From positions 124,001 through 188,000 of the forward strand of contig JAZQZZ010000049.1 in the NCBI GenBank assembly GCA_045634305.1: 64,000 nt of DNA, in the 5' to 3' direction. This stretch comes from HGM04593 sp045634305 (GTDB lineage: Bacteria; Bacteroidota; Bacteroidia; Bacteroidales; Bacteroidaceae). Within the stretch, counting starts at the first letter, position 1; the number at the start of each line of letters is the position of its first letter. Positions 51,758 to 60,659 of the stretch are shown here, one piece after another. Below the pieces are notes generated by a model. The model was given only the letters and a program-made list of their open reading frames with translations, searched no databases and was not told where the DNA came from. A program made the translations under genes and the position numbers.

Positions 51758-52375
51758 ATGGAAAAGGAAAATACCTCAAAAAAGACCCCGACCCAAACAC
51801 GGAAGAATATACTCGTCATTGTTCTGAATCTGTTGGCAATGGTTGCTGTAGTGGCCTTGCTGCCATATCTTGCACTGTTGTGGGTCGATAGTTATACCAA
51901 CCACGATGAGACCCGCTCTGTTCCCGATGTCTGTGGCGTGCCGCTCGAAGAGGCCATCGCAACACTCGGTGCCGAGAAGTTGGACTATACGGTAATAGAG
52001 CGCCGTTATCAGGAAAACGCGGCTGAGAATGAAGTCATCATGCAGCACCCTGAAGAGGGTTCGCAAGTTAAGGAAGGCCGTAAGATAGGTCTTGTAATCA
52101 ATACATCTGTAAAACCGAAACGTTCAGTGCCTTCGGTCATTGATAACCGCACCTATCGTGAGGCCGAATCCCACATCCTGGCAGCAGGCTTTGTCATTGA
52201 GTCGGTAGAGACAGTGCCGGGCGAAAAGGATTGGGTGTATGAGTTGCGCTACAACGGTAAACAATTGGTCAATGGCGAGGCAATACCACAAGGTTCTGCG
52301 CTGACGGTCGTTATTGGCAGTGGCGAGGAAAAACCTGATGAAACCCCTGTGTTCGATACGAATTTTGATATCTGA
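51758..52375 (+). CDS. PASTA-domain membrane protein
   Basis: 205 residues. A basic N-terminus precedes one membrane segment (about 17-44, ILVIVLNLLAMVAVVALLPYLALLW). Two PASTA domains follow outside the membrane, about 55-120 (VPDVCGVPLEEAIATLGAEKLDYTVIE) and 121-200 (VPSVIDNRTYREAESHIL). The conserved pattern is V-P-x-V followed by an AxxxL helix. PASTA domains bind muropeptide-type ligands. There is no kinase or transpeptidase domain. In Bacteroidota such genes commonly precede rluD, as here (5-base gap), so this pairing is conserved even though the mechanism is unclear. Confidence 0.9.
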   Translation: MEKENTSKKTPTQTRKNILVIVLNLLAMVAVVALLPYLALLWVDSYTNHDETRSVPDVCGVPLEEAIATLGAEKLDYTVIERRYQENAAENEVIMQHPEEGSQVKEGRKIGLVINTSVKPKRSVPSVIDNRTYREAESHILAAGFVIESVETVPGEKDWVYELRYNGKQLVNGEAIPQGSALTVVIGSGEEKPDETPVFDTNFDI

Positions 52376-52380
52376 GTTAT

Positions 52381-53445
52381 ATGGATGACATAACCCCCGA
52401 ATTGCTTGATATAGATGAATTTGAAACGGAAGAGACTCTCTTCCGTGAATTGCGTATTACTGCCGACAGGGGACAGTCGCCGGTCCGTATCGACAAATTC
52501 CTTGTCGACCATGTTGCCAACACTTCCCGCAACAAGATACAGCAGGCTGCCGACGCCGGCTCCATTGCTGTCAATGGCAAGGTGGTGAAGAGCAACTACA
52601 AGGTCAAGCCCGGTGACGAGGTAGTCATAACATTCAACACCCCGGCCTATGACAACAGTATTGTCCCCGAGGATATTCCGCTCGATGTCGTCTACGAGGA
52701 TGACGACCTCATGGTGGTGAACAAACCTGCCGGTCTTGTCGTACATCCGGGCTGCGGAAATACTCACGGAACACTCATCAATGCGGTTGCGTGGCATCTC
52801 AAGGATAACCCCGATTTCGATCCCAATGACCCACAGGTGGGACTTGTGCATCGCATAGACAAGAATACTTCGGGACTGCTGGTTGTTGCAAAGACAGCTT
52901 TTGCAAAGGCACATCTTGGAATGCAGTTCTTCAACAAGACAACAAAACGTACATATAATGCTGTGGTGTGGGGTAATCTCAAGGATGAGTCGGGGACTGT
53001 AGTCGGCAATATTACACGTAACCCGCGCAACAGGTTGCAGATGTGTGTCTCGGCCGATGAAAGCATAGGCAAATACGCCGTTACCCATTACCGTGTGCTC
53101 GAACGCTTGAGCTATGTGTCACTTGTGGAGTGTAATCTTGAGACCGGCCGCACACACCAGATAAGGGTGCACATGAAACATATCGGCCACATTCTTTTCA
53201 ACGACGATGTCTATGGCGGTGATGAAATCTTGAAAGGTACCAATTTCAGTAAATACAGCCAGTTCGTGCGCAACTGCTTCAAGCTCTGCCCGCGTCAGGC
53301 GCTCCATGCCAAGACATTGGGCTTTGTGCATCCCACAACAGGTAAGGAGATGTATTTCGATTCGGAATTGCCTGCCGATTTCTTGGCGATGGTCGATGCT
53401 TGGCGCCGCTATTCAAGCGCAAGCGCAGCATATATGGAAGAATAA
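52381..53445 (+). CDS. rluD: 23S rRNA pseudouridine synthase, RluD type
   Basis: 354 residues. An S4 RNA-binding domain (about 35-90, with RIDKFLVDHVANTSRNKIQ) is followed by the RluA-family catalytic domain. The catalytic Asp160 is in VHRIDKNTSGLLVVAK, and the family motifs GRTHQIRVHMKHIGHI near 256 and RQALHAKTLGFVHP near 305 are present. It modifies uridines in helix 69 of 23S rRNA. It forms a two-gene operon with the PASTA protein. Confidence 0.92.
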   Translation: MDDITPELLDIDEFETEETLFRELRITADRGQSPVRIDKFLVDHVANTSRNKIQQAADAGSIAVNGKVVKSNYKVKPGDEVVITFNTPAYDNSIVPEDIPLDVVYEDDDLMVVNKPAGLVVHPGCGNTHGTLINAVAWHLKDNPDFDPNDPQVGLVHRIDKNTSGLLVVAKTAFAKAHLGMQFFNKTTKRTYNAVVWGNLKDESGTVVGNITRNPRNRLQMCVSADESIGKYAVTHYRVLERLSYVSLVECNLETGRTHQIRVHMKHIGHILFNDDVYGGDEILKGTNFSKYSQFVRNCFKLCPRQALHAKTLGFVHPTTGKEMYFDSELPADFLAMVDAWRRYSSASAAYMEE

Positions 53446-53565
53446 ACCTTCCGTTTGTGCAATTGCGCCTATACTCAAATAGGGATTGTCCTAAAATTCT
53501 TTAGGTGAATTCTTTCTTCACCTTCTGCTTTATTTGTGGATATTTGCAAAAAGAATATTAGGACT

Positions 53566-53997
53566 ATGAAAAGAACAGTTTTTCCAATCGTGCTTTTTGC
53601 AATGATGCAAATGCCGCTTTTTGCGGCTTCACCCGTTTTTAGTGTGACTTCAGCGACAGTTTCTGCCGCAAATCACTCCAATATGCCGCGCATGCGTGCA
53701 ATGGCAATGGAAAAGTCCGATTTTAGATTATTGCGTTCTCTGTTGAAAGAGGAGTCTTTCGAAAATGATCGTATTAAAATGATACGTGTTGCCTGCATCG
53801 GAAACTATTTCACCTCAAGCCAGTGTGCCGATATGCTTTCACTCTTTAGCTTTGATTCGAACAAACTGCAGGCTCTTGAATATATTGCACCACGCATTGT
53901 GGACAGAAGGGCATATGAGGTTGTACTCCGGGAATTCTCTTTCAGTTCAAACAGAGAAAAGGCCGAGGATTTGTTGATGGGGCATAAACGTCGTTGA
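53566..53997 (+). CDS. DUF4476 domain protein
   Basis: 143 residues from MKRTVFPIVLFAMMQ; the signal peptide ends near LFAAS. The DUF4476 domain spans about residues 50-140, with a helix-rich core (LLRSLLKEESFENDRIKMIRVACIGNYFTSSQCADML) and the repeated FDSNKLQALEYIAPRIVD and FSSNREKAEDLL units. The family is common in animals' gut Bacteroidota and of unknown function. Probably periplasmic. It is a single gene, converging on the muramidase gene with only one base between the stop codons. Confidence 0.8.
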   Translation: MKRTVFPIVLFAMMQMPLFAASPVFSVTSATVSAANHSNMPRMRAMAMEKSDFRLLRSLLKEESFENDRIKMIRVACIGNYFTSSQCADMLSLFSFDSNKLQALEYIAPRIVDRRAYEVVLREFSFSSNREKAEDLLMGHKRR

Positions 53998-53998
53998 G

Positions 53999-54862
53999 TT
54001 ATCTCTTTTTCATCCTCAATTTCTCCAAATCTTCCATTGTGCCGCTCAGCACATTTATGTCAACCTTCTCCTTTATGCCCGGCAGGCGTCCTTTCTCGGT
54101 GCATTGCCACATAATCCATTCGTTGGCTATTCCCGGGTTGTTGACGTTGTAGCGGGCAATCCATAACGGATAGCCATTGAAATGCTCGTTGTTGATGTGG
54201 CGTTCGTGGAACTTCTTGTAGGTATATATGACAGGTTTTACACCATAGCGCTGTTCAATGATGGAGATGAATTTTAACAGCTCTAGTCTATATGCCGCAG
54301 CATCTTTAGGCTCGTCCTCCACGTCTACAACAGGCGGAAGATCGCCGGGTTCAAGTTTTACCCTGCTCATGAACATCTTTGCCTGCTTTTCGCCCGATGA
54401 GGTTGTGCTGAAGTAGTGATAGGCTCCGCGTATGAAACCGTGCCTCTTTGCTGCTTTCCAGTTGTTTTCGAATCTGGTGTCACTGTGGCTGCTGCCTTCT
54501 GTGGCCTTTATGTATACAAAACTGATCGGAGGCTCCCCTGGAGTTCCTTTCTTGAGTCTGCCCCAGTTAATATCGCCTTGATGGTGCGATACGTCGATAC
54601 CGTATACCGAATAGCCTTCGGGAATGCAAGTGCTGTAAATCTTGTGTCCTGTGCAATCTTTGAAGCGGTAGAATGCGGGCTCTATGAATGGCTTGTATGC
54701 GAGTGCCAGTACACTGATCGTTATCAGTGCTGCTATCGTCGCATATTTCCATGTCGCCATTTCGCCCGATTTGTTATGTGTATAAGAGGGTCGGCGTGAC
54801 GGTTTTTTCTTCCGTACGCCGACCCTCTTGGGTTTAGTTGTCTTTTTGGCGTTTGCCATCAA
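53999..54862 (-). CDS. GH25 muramidase, membrane-anchored
   Basis: 287 residues. A very basic N-terminus (about 1-35) precedes a single membrane helix (about 39-56, ATIAALITISVLALAY). The GH25 lysozyme domain (about 85-285) has YGIDVSHHQGDINW with Asp90, FVYIKATEG near 115, and PPVVDVEDEP with the catalytic Glu182. It cleaves MurNAc-GlcNAc bonds of peptidoglycan. The topology puts the enzyme in the periplasm, so it is probably a self-directed remodelling enzyme rather than a secreted toxin. It lies 12 bases downstream of the PPi-phosphofructokinase gene. Confidence 0.9.
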   Translation of the reverse strand: MMANAKKTTKPKRVGVRKKKPSRRPSYTHNKSGEMATWKYATIAALITISVLALAYKPFIEPAFYRFKDCTGHKIYSTCIPEGYSVYGIDVSHHQGDINWGRLKKGTPGEPPISFVYIKATEGSSHSDTRFENNWKAAKRHGFIRGAYHYFSTTSSGEKQAKMFMSRVKLEPGDLPPVVDVEDEPKDAAAYRLELLKFISIIEQRYGVKPVIYTYKKFHERHINNEHFNGYPLWIARYNVNNPGIANEWIMWQCTEKGRLPGIKEKVDINVLSGTMEDLEKLRMKKR

Positions 54863-54874
54863 GTAATCAACGTA

Positions 54875-56521
54875 TTACTTCTGCTGCTCAAGAGCAAGAG
54901 TCTTGGTAGTCTGGTCGCATACCTCTGTTGGACCAAAGTACTGGATTGGGCCTGGGTATACGTAGCAGGTCTCTTTTGCCCACTGCTCTCTGTTCGCTGC
55001 GAATGTCTTGAATGGTGCACCGTTGAGGTCAACGAGAGCCTTCTGGATAACAGGCTTCATCTCGCCGTGACGACGCTCCATGTTCATCATCATAGTGATG
55101 GGGATACCGCCTGCAACCCACTCGGCAGCAGGAGCTGTAGTGTTGCGTACTGATGACATGTAACCTGTCTTGCCTGCAGCGATGAGCTGTGAAGCGTTGT
55201 AACCGAGAGCGTAGCAGTAGTCGGCATCGTAGTTGGATGGAGCTGCGCAACGGCCTTCGTAACCGAAGAAGTGGTGCTGAGCGTTGAACTTGCCTGTGTA
55301 CTTGCCCTCTGCCTTCCATGCTGCGAGCTTGTTTGCAACCATCTCCGAGAGCAACTTCTCTGTCTCGATGAGAGACACCTGAACGTTGCCGTGTGGGTCG
55401 CGGTCCATTGTGAGCTGGCGTGCAACACCTGCGGGAAGACTTGCGTAAACAGCTGCATTGTCGCTTGAGAGCTGGTCAATGATGTACTGACGCTGCTCCT
55501 CGGGAGCTACAGCGTTGTACTCCTCGCCCTTGTGAGCCAACAGGTCGTTGAGCTCGGCGATGAGAGCCTTCATTGCAGGAACGAACTCGATGAGACCCTC
55601 AGGGATGAGCACAGTACCGAAGTTGTTGCCATCGGCAGCACGGTCAGCAACAGCCTGAGCGATTGATGTAACGATGTTGTCGAGTGAAAGAGCCTTCTGC
55701 TCAACCTCCTCCGAGATGATACAGTAGTTAGGCTGTGTCTGCAATGCGCACTCAAGAGCGATGTGAGAAGCCGAACGGCCCATCAACTTGATGAAGTGCC
55801 AGTACTTCTGTGCCGAGTTACAGTCACGCTGGATATTACCGATAACCTCTGAGTAAACCTTGCATGCTGTGTCGAAACCGAAAGATGTCTCAATGTAAGC
55901 GTTCTTCAAGTCTCCGTCGATAGTCTTTGGACAGCCGATAACCTGAACACCTGTGTTCTTTGCAGCGTAGTACTCTGCAAGCACGCAAGCGTTTGTGTTT
56001 GAGTCGTCGCCACCGATGATTACCAAAGCCTTGATGTCAAGCTCCTTGATAATCTCAAGACCCTTGTCGAACTGCTCTGTCTTCTCGAGCTTTGTACGGC
56101 CTGAACCGATGATGTCGAAACCGCCGGTGTTGCGGTATTCGTCCATAATCTCGGCTGTAATCTCCATATATTTGTGGTCAACCAAACCGCCGGGGCCCAT
56201 GAGGAAACCGTAGAGACGGCTGTTGGGGTTCAACTTCTTTACGCCGTCGAACAAACCTGCGATAACGTTGTGTCCGCCGGGAGCCTGTCCACCTGAAAGG
56301 ATAACACCGACATTGATTGCAGGGTATTCCTGAGCTTCGCCACCCTTCTCAAATGTAACGATGGGCAAACCATAAGTGTTAGGGAACATGGCCTTGATAG
56401 CCTCCTGGTCTGCTACAGACTCTGTTGCAGCACCCTCACACAATTTTACAGTCCCGGTCAATGCCTGGGGAAGTTTAGGCTGATAAGCAGCCCTAGCTTT
56501 TTGCAATGCGCTAATTTTCAT
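54875..56521 (-). CDS. Diphosphate--fructose-6-phosphate 1-phosphotransferase
   Basis: 548 residues, the long form typical of PPi-dependent enzymes. The diagnostic motif is VIIGGDDSNTNACVLAEYY near residue 170, with GGDDS where ATP-PFK has GGDGS. Other motifs are LSGGQAPGGHNVIAG near 75, PKTIDGDLKN near 200, GFDTACKVYSEVIGN near 213, and KLMGRSASHIALECALQTQPN near 245. It uses PPi reversibly in glycolysis/gluconeogenesis and coexists with the ATP enzyme at 28986-29972. It is followed by the muramidase gene. Confidence 0.95.
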   Translation of the reverse strand: MKISALQKARAAYQPKLPQALTGTVKLCEGAATESVADQEAIKAMFPNTYGLPIVTFEKGGEAQEYPAINVGVILSGGQAPGGHNVIAGLFDGVKKLNPNSRLYGFLMGPGGLVDHKYMEITAEIMDEYRNTGGFDIIGSGRTKLEKTEQFDKGLEIIKELDIKALVIIGGDDSNTNACVLAEYYAAKNTGVQVIGCPKTIDGDLKNAYIETSFGFDTACKVYSEVIGNIQRDCNSAQKYWHFIKLMGRSASHIALECALQTQPNYCIISEEVEQKALSLDNIVTSIAQAVADRAADGNNFGTVLIPEGLIEFVPAMKALIAELNDLLAHKGEEYNAVAPEEQRQYIIDQLSSDNAAVYASLPAGVARQLTMDRDPHGNVQVSLIETEKLLSEMVANKLAAWKAEGKYTGKFNAQHHFFGYEGRCAAPSNYDADYCYALGYNASQLIAAGKTGYMSSVRNTTAPAAEWVAGGIPITMMMNMERRHGEMKPVIQKALVDLNGAPFKTFAANREQWAKETCYVYPGPIQYFGPTEVCDQTTKTLALEQQK

Positions 56522-56722
56522 ATTTTAAAAAGTTTGTTTGATGATTCTAAATCTTCGCAAATTTCGCTTTTTTTTACGAGAATTGAAAGTGTTTTCCCCT
56601 TTTTAATTAAAATATGTTGTTTTTATGGGTTGCAGTTGCTTATGTCGGCAGAAAACACTATCTTTACAATCAAATATTTCCGTTGACGGAACAAAAAATC
56701 AATCAAACTAAACAGAATTATT

Positions 56723-56998
56723 ATGGCAAGCAGAAAAAATCTCAAGAAGGTGATTACATTTGTCGTTGACGAGTTGGCAACCGAGGCGTTTTTCCTCTCA
56801 TACGATGCGCAGGGCGACACAGATGCATGGGTGGCTTTGTTCAATAGAATCTTCAGTCTCAATAACGAGTATATAGCACGTGTGAACCACGTGGAACCTG
56901 GTATGCCGGCAAAGAAATATTTCAACACTCTTTGCGACTCTTTCAATGCCGATGCAAAGGCGTTGCTCGATGAGATTGCAAAACTCGCAGGTAAGTAA
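56723..56998 (+). CDS. Small conserved hypothetical protein, 91 residues
   Basis: A compact, soluble helical protein starting MASRKNLKKVITFVVDELATEAF, with acidic and aromatic positions that look conserved (FNRIFSLNNEYIARVNHVEPG). No family name is recognised, though I expect it in other Bacteroidales. The start follows a TATCTTTA box (about 56658). It lies 18 bases before the large amidase-like gene and may be cotranscribed with it. Confidence 0.75.
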   Translation: MASRKNLKKVITFVVDELATEAFFLSYDAQGDTDAWVALFNRIFSLNNEYIARVNHVEPGMPAKKYFNTLCDSFNADAKALLDEIAKLAGK

Positions 56999-57016
56999 AT
57001 AACGGTGCGTCATTAT

Positions 57017-59950
57017 ATGTCAAGGCACTTTTGGGCAATATTGTTTTGCCTTTTTGGAGTATCGGTTTTGTCGGCACAGAGTGTCGACAAAACTGTTTCT
57101 CGTGCCTTGGCCGAATACTTCAAGAGCTACACTTCGCCCCGCACACAGTTCAAATATTCATCACTCGACCGCCGCAAGAACAATATCGTCGTAAATAACA
57201 AGGCGAAGAAAGTGGTGATATATGCAAATGAGGCTTTTGCCGGTCAAGCCTTCACTCCCGAGGTTGTCGACAAGGTCTATGAAGACATACGCGCCATCCT
57301 GCCAAAGAAACTGCGTAAATATAAGATAGAGGTCGTTTACAAGGGGCGTGCCATCGAAGAGCGTGTTCCTAACATTTACCGTGAACGCAAGGATGTCGAC
57401 GAATCGCGCCTATGGGGCAGTGTGCGTTATGACGGCGCTCCATGGGTGAAGGATGTGAGTCGCCCGTTTGATATTTCAGCCGGTCTTGAAGGTCGCCACA
57501 TTGCGCTGTGGCAGAGTCATGGACGTTACTATAACAAGGAACTGAATATATGGAAATGGCAGCGTCCGTCGCTTTATTGTACAACAGAGGACTTGCTCAC
57601 ACAATCTATCGTCGTTCCTTTTCTCATGCCCATGCTCAAGAATGCCGGTGCTCTTGTCTATACCCCGCGTGAGCGTGACTGGCAGGCGAATTGCGTGATT
57701 GTTGACAATGATGTTTGCAGTGGCGGCAAGTCGCGATACAGCGAAAGTGAGACACGTGACAATAAATGGAACACACGCGCAGGTGGATATGCACCGTTGA
57801 AGGAACTCTATTACGACCTCGATGACCCTTTCGCGATGGGGTCTTCGCGCTGTGCCCGTGCAACAAAGAATACCAAGCGCCTTTCAAAAGTCATGTGGCG
57901 CCCCGATATCCCCGAAACAGGCGAATATGCAGTATATGTGGCATATGAGACATTTGCGAACTCGGTGCCCGATGCCTCTTATACCGTGCGTCACACCGGT
58001 GGCGAAACCACAATGCAGGTGAACCAGACGATGGGCGGCGGCACATGGGTATATCTCGGTACATATCATTTCAGCAAGGGGTGTAACAAGGAACAGGGTG
58101 TGGTGCTCACCAATTACAGTCGCCATGCCGGCGTAGTGAGCGCCGATGCCGTGCGCTTTGGCGGTGGAATGGGCAATGTTGCACGCGGTCCGCAGGAACA
58201 GCCAAGTGGCTTGCCGCGTTATCTTGAGGGTGCGCGCTACAATTTGCAGACAGGCGGTTTCCCCTACGGGGTCTACTCTGTGTATAAAGGTGAATCCGAT
58301 TATCGCGATGATGTCGTTTGTCGTCCCTCTGCGGTCAATTATCTTTCGGGTGGCTCTGTGTTCAATCCGGATACTATGGGTCTGAATGTCCCGCTTGAAC
58401 TCTCTTTCGGTTTCCATTCCGATGCCGGCGTGTCGGTAGCAGACAATGTGATAGGCTCCCTGGGTGTCGTGACAACTGAATTCAATGGCGATACGCTTGA
58501 GACCGGCCGCTCACGTCAGATGTCGCGCGATGCCGTCTCTTTCTTGCTCAACAGCGTGCAGGACGATCTCACTGCTCGTTATGGCAAACGTTGGCCTGTG
58601 CGCGGAATACTCGACCGCAACTATGGCGAGACGCGCGTTCCATATGTTCCGTCGGTGATATTCGAGTCGCTCTCGCACCAGAATTTCATGGATATGGTCT
58701 ATGCGCACGATCCCGATTTCAAGTTTACCATTGCTCGCTCGGTGTACAAGGCGCTTCTCAAGCACTTATGTTATGTGCGCGGCTGTGAATATGTGGTGCA
58801 ACCGTTGCCTGTGAGCCATTTTGCCATGTCAATGTCAAGCAACGACAAGGAAGTGTTGTTGTCGTGGCGCCCTGTTGATGATGTGTCGGAGCCATCGGCA
58901 AGGCCCGACAGATATATAGTGTACAAAAGTGTCAATTGTGCAGGGTATGACAACGGAACGGTTGTTAATGCACCGCATTGCTCTTTTCCTGTTGAAAAGG
59001 GCGTGATGTACAGTTTTAAGGTTGCCGCTCTCAACGATGGCGGCTGCAGCTTGCCGTCGGAGGAACTGACTCTTTATATTGCAAAGGACGAGAAAAGCAG
59101 GGTGCTGGTTGTCAATGGCTTCCACAGGTTGAGTGGTCCCGACACGCTTTTTACCGACAAACGCATCGGTTTTGACCTCGACGTCGATCCAGGAGTGCCT
59201 TATATGCATACTCCTGAGTATTGTGGACGTCAACTCGACTTCATGCGTGAGAATATCAATGTTGACGGCGGCTTGGGTTTGAGTGGCAGTGAATATGAGG
59301 GCATGCTTGTGGCAGGCAATACATTCAACTATCCGCGTATCCATGGCGATGCATTGGCTGCCAACGATATGAGTTTTCTCTCTTGTGGCAGCGAGGCAGT
59401 GATTGACGGCGTGGTCGATTTGAGTACATACGCGGTGGTCGATCTTGTTCTTGGTGCAGAAAAACAGGGCGGCGACGGCTCGTTATTACATTACAATGCT
59501 CCTTATAAGACATTTCCTGCCGGTCTGCAGGAAAAACTGACGGCATATTGCCATGCCGGCGGCCGTCTTTTCGTCAGTGGCGCTTTCATTGCGAGCGATA
59601 TGCAGGGGAGTGAGGAGGACAAACAATTTATCCGCAATCTGTTGCATTTCGATTACGGCGGCTCGGTTACGGATCTTTCCGACGACGCCATCAGCGGCTC
59701 GGGTTTGCGTCTTTCCGTCGGGCGCAGTGTAAACGAACAATGCTATGCGCTCTCTCGTCCCGATATCCTTATCCCGGTAAATGAGGCTTTTGTCTCTTTT
59801 GTTTTCGACGGCTGCAAGGAAAGCGCCGGCGTAGCCTATTCGGGCAATGACTATCGTGTGCTTTCTACAAGCTTCCCTCTTGAAACTGTGCAAAATAGTG
59901 CCGTGCGTGCTAAACTGATGGGTGCGGTTATGCGTTTCCTTTTAAAGTGA
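57017..59950 (+). CDS. Large secreted amidase-like/golvesin-type protein
   Basis: 977 residues from the ATG at 57017, with the signal peptide ending near LSAQS. Parts resemble the N-acetylmuramoyl-L-alanine amidase (Amidase_3) fold: QSIVVPFLMPMLKNAG, a late ELSFGFHSDAG and VPSVIFESLSHQNFMD, which would be the split ligand sites. A golvesin-C-like beta domain (about 290-385, ETGEYAVYVAYETF and GGGTWVYLGTYHFSKG) is inserted. An Fn3-like module follows (about 605-700), then a C-terminal domain of unknown type. Such proteins are often labelled xanthan lyase in Bacteroidota, which the sequence does not itself support. A peptidoglycan-related function is more likely. Confidence 0.75.
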   Translation: MSRHFWAILFCLFGVSVLSAQSVDKTVSRALAEYFKSYTSPRTQFKYSSLDRRKNNIVVNNKAKKVVIYANEAFAGQAFTPEVVDKVYEDIRAILPKKLRKYKIEVVYKGRAIEERVPNIYRERKDVDESRLWGSVRYDGAPWVKDVSRPFDISAGLEGRHIALWQSHGRYYNKELNIWKWQRPSLYCTTEDLLTQSIVVPFLMPMLKNAGALVYTPRERDWQANCVIVDNDVCSGGKSRYSESETRDNKWNTRAGGYAPLKELYYDLDDPFAMGSSRCARATKNTKRLSKVMWRPDIPETGEYAVYVAYETFANSVPDASYTVRHTGGETTMQVNQTMGGGTWVYLGTYHFSKGCNKEQGVVLTNYSRHAGVVSADAVRFGGGMGNVARGPQEQPSGLPRYLEGARYNLQTGGFPYGVYSVYKGESDYRDDVVCRPSAVNYLSGGSVFNPDTMGLNVPLELSFGFHSDAGVSVADNVIGSLGVVTTEFNGDTLETGRSRQMSRDAVSFLLNSVQDDLTARYGKRWPVRGILDRNYGETRVPYVPSVIFESLSHQNFMDMVYAHDPDFKFTIARSVYKALLKHLCYVRGCEYVVQPLPVSHFAMSMSSNDKEVLLSWRPVDDVSEPSARPDRYIVYKSVNCAGYDNGTVVNAPHCSFPVEKGVMYSFKVAALNDGGCSLPSEELTLYIAKDEKSRVLVVNGFHRLSGPDTLFTDKRIGFDLDVDPGVPYMHTPEYCGRQLDFMRENINVDGGLGLSGSEYEGMLVAGNTFNYPRIHGDALAANDMSFLSCGSEAVIDGVVDLSTYAVVDLVLGAEKQGGDGSLLHYNAPYKTFPAGLQEKLTAYCHAGGRLFVSGAFIASDMQGSEEDKQFIRNLLHFDYGGSVTDLSDDAISGSGLRLSVGRSVNEQCYALSRPDILIPVNEAFVSFVFDGCKESAGVAYSGNDYRVLSTSFPLETVQNSAVRAKLMGAVMRFLLK

Positions 59951-60002
59951 AAGGTAAAAATTGAAAACTAAAAGGCGAGAGTTAACCCTTTTCGTTTTAA
60001 CA

Positions 60003-60111
60003 GCACTTTGTGCGCTTGAACCTGCTCCCGCTCGGCATAGCAAAAGTAAACTTTCCCTCTGCTCTCGCTTACTCGCAGCTTTTATCTTTAACCGCACTTT
60101 GTGCGCTTGAA
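60003..60111 (+). repeat. 18-bp direct repeat pair
   Basis: GCACTTTGTGCGCTTGAA occurs identically at 60003-60020 and 60094-60111, 91 bases apart, flanking one copy of the shared CTCGCTTACTCGCAG motif. Confidence 0.85.
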
Positions 60112-60225
60112 ACTTGGCTACACTCGTTGCGTGTGTGAGCAAGCTCCCACCCACTCGTTTGCACAAGCTTTCCGTTTTCCGTTTTCCCCTTTCCCCTTTC
60201 CGTTTTAGTTTCTATATTATATATG

Positions 60226-60249
60226 TACGCGCGTAGCGTACGCTTTTTG
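60226..60249 (+). terminator. Possible terminator of the amidase-like gene
   Basis: A 6-bp GC-rich stem (60226-60231 with 60237-60242) followed by GCTTTTTG. Short, and about 280 bases after the gene. Confidence 0.35.
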
Positions 60250-60569
60250 CGTGTCTTGTTTAAAAATGTTAAAAACTAAAATCATTTTAAAACTATCCCA
60301 TTGCGCGCATTTTGTACAATTTGACTAACTTTTTGTAAAAACGTGTGTTTTTGACGGGTGCACTACTTTATATCGCTGATAATCAATGTTATATATTGGG
60401 TTTTGTAGCTCTTTGGTAGTGGTTTACTCGTTGAAAAACAGCTGAATTTTAATTGCACATAATGGATGAAAATGAGCAAAAAGTGTGCAAAAATGCCATT
60501 TTGGTAAAAAAATAACACTTTTGTTGAAAAAAAGTGGTTAACTTATTTTAAACTTTATATAAAAAGTTG

Positions 60570-60577
60570 TACTTTCG
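60570..60577 (+). promoter_or_regulatory. -7-like element for susC
   Basis: TACTTTCG is one base from the TAnnTTTG consensus, 82 bases before the susC ATG, downstream of an AT-rich tract. No clear TTG was found at -33. Confidence 0.4.
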
Positions 60578-60659
60578 CGCCATTCATTCTCTTTAGTGTG
60601 AGGATGAAGTTTACAAAAAGACACAATTTCATTATTATTATTAACTTAAATTCATTATT

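Larger units (their letters stand above)
59951..60659. other. 709-bp repeat-bearing intergenic region upstream of susC
   Basis: No protein gene is seen. The first 260 bases carry GGTGAAA-like purine tracts at the left, CCTTT/CCGTTTT tracts at the right (60169-60207), an 18-bp direct repeat (60003-60020 and 60094-60111), and the CTCGCTTACTCGCAG motif (60064-60078) shared with the element at 8355-8521. A GTACGC/GCGTAC hairpin with a T-run lies at 60226-60249. From about 60250 on the sequence is AT-rich and leads to the susC promoter. Confidence 0.7.

Noticed and set aside
59951..60659. A gene in the 709-bp region before susC, such as an ECF sigma factor
   Set aside because: No frame longer than a few dozen codons has coding character; the region consists of repeats and AT-rich leader.
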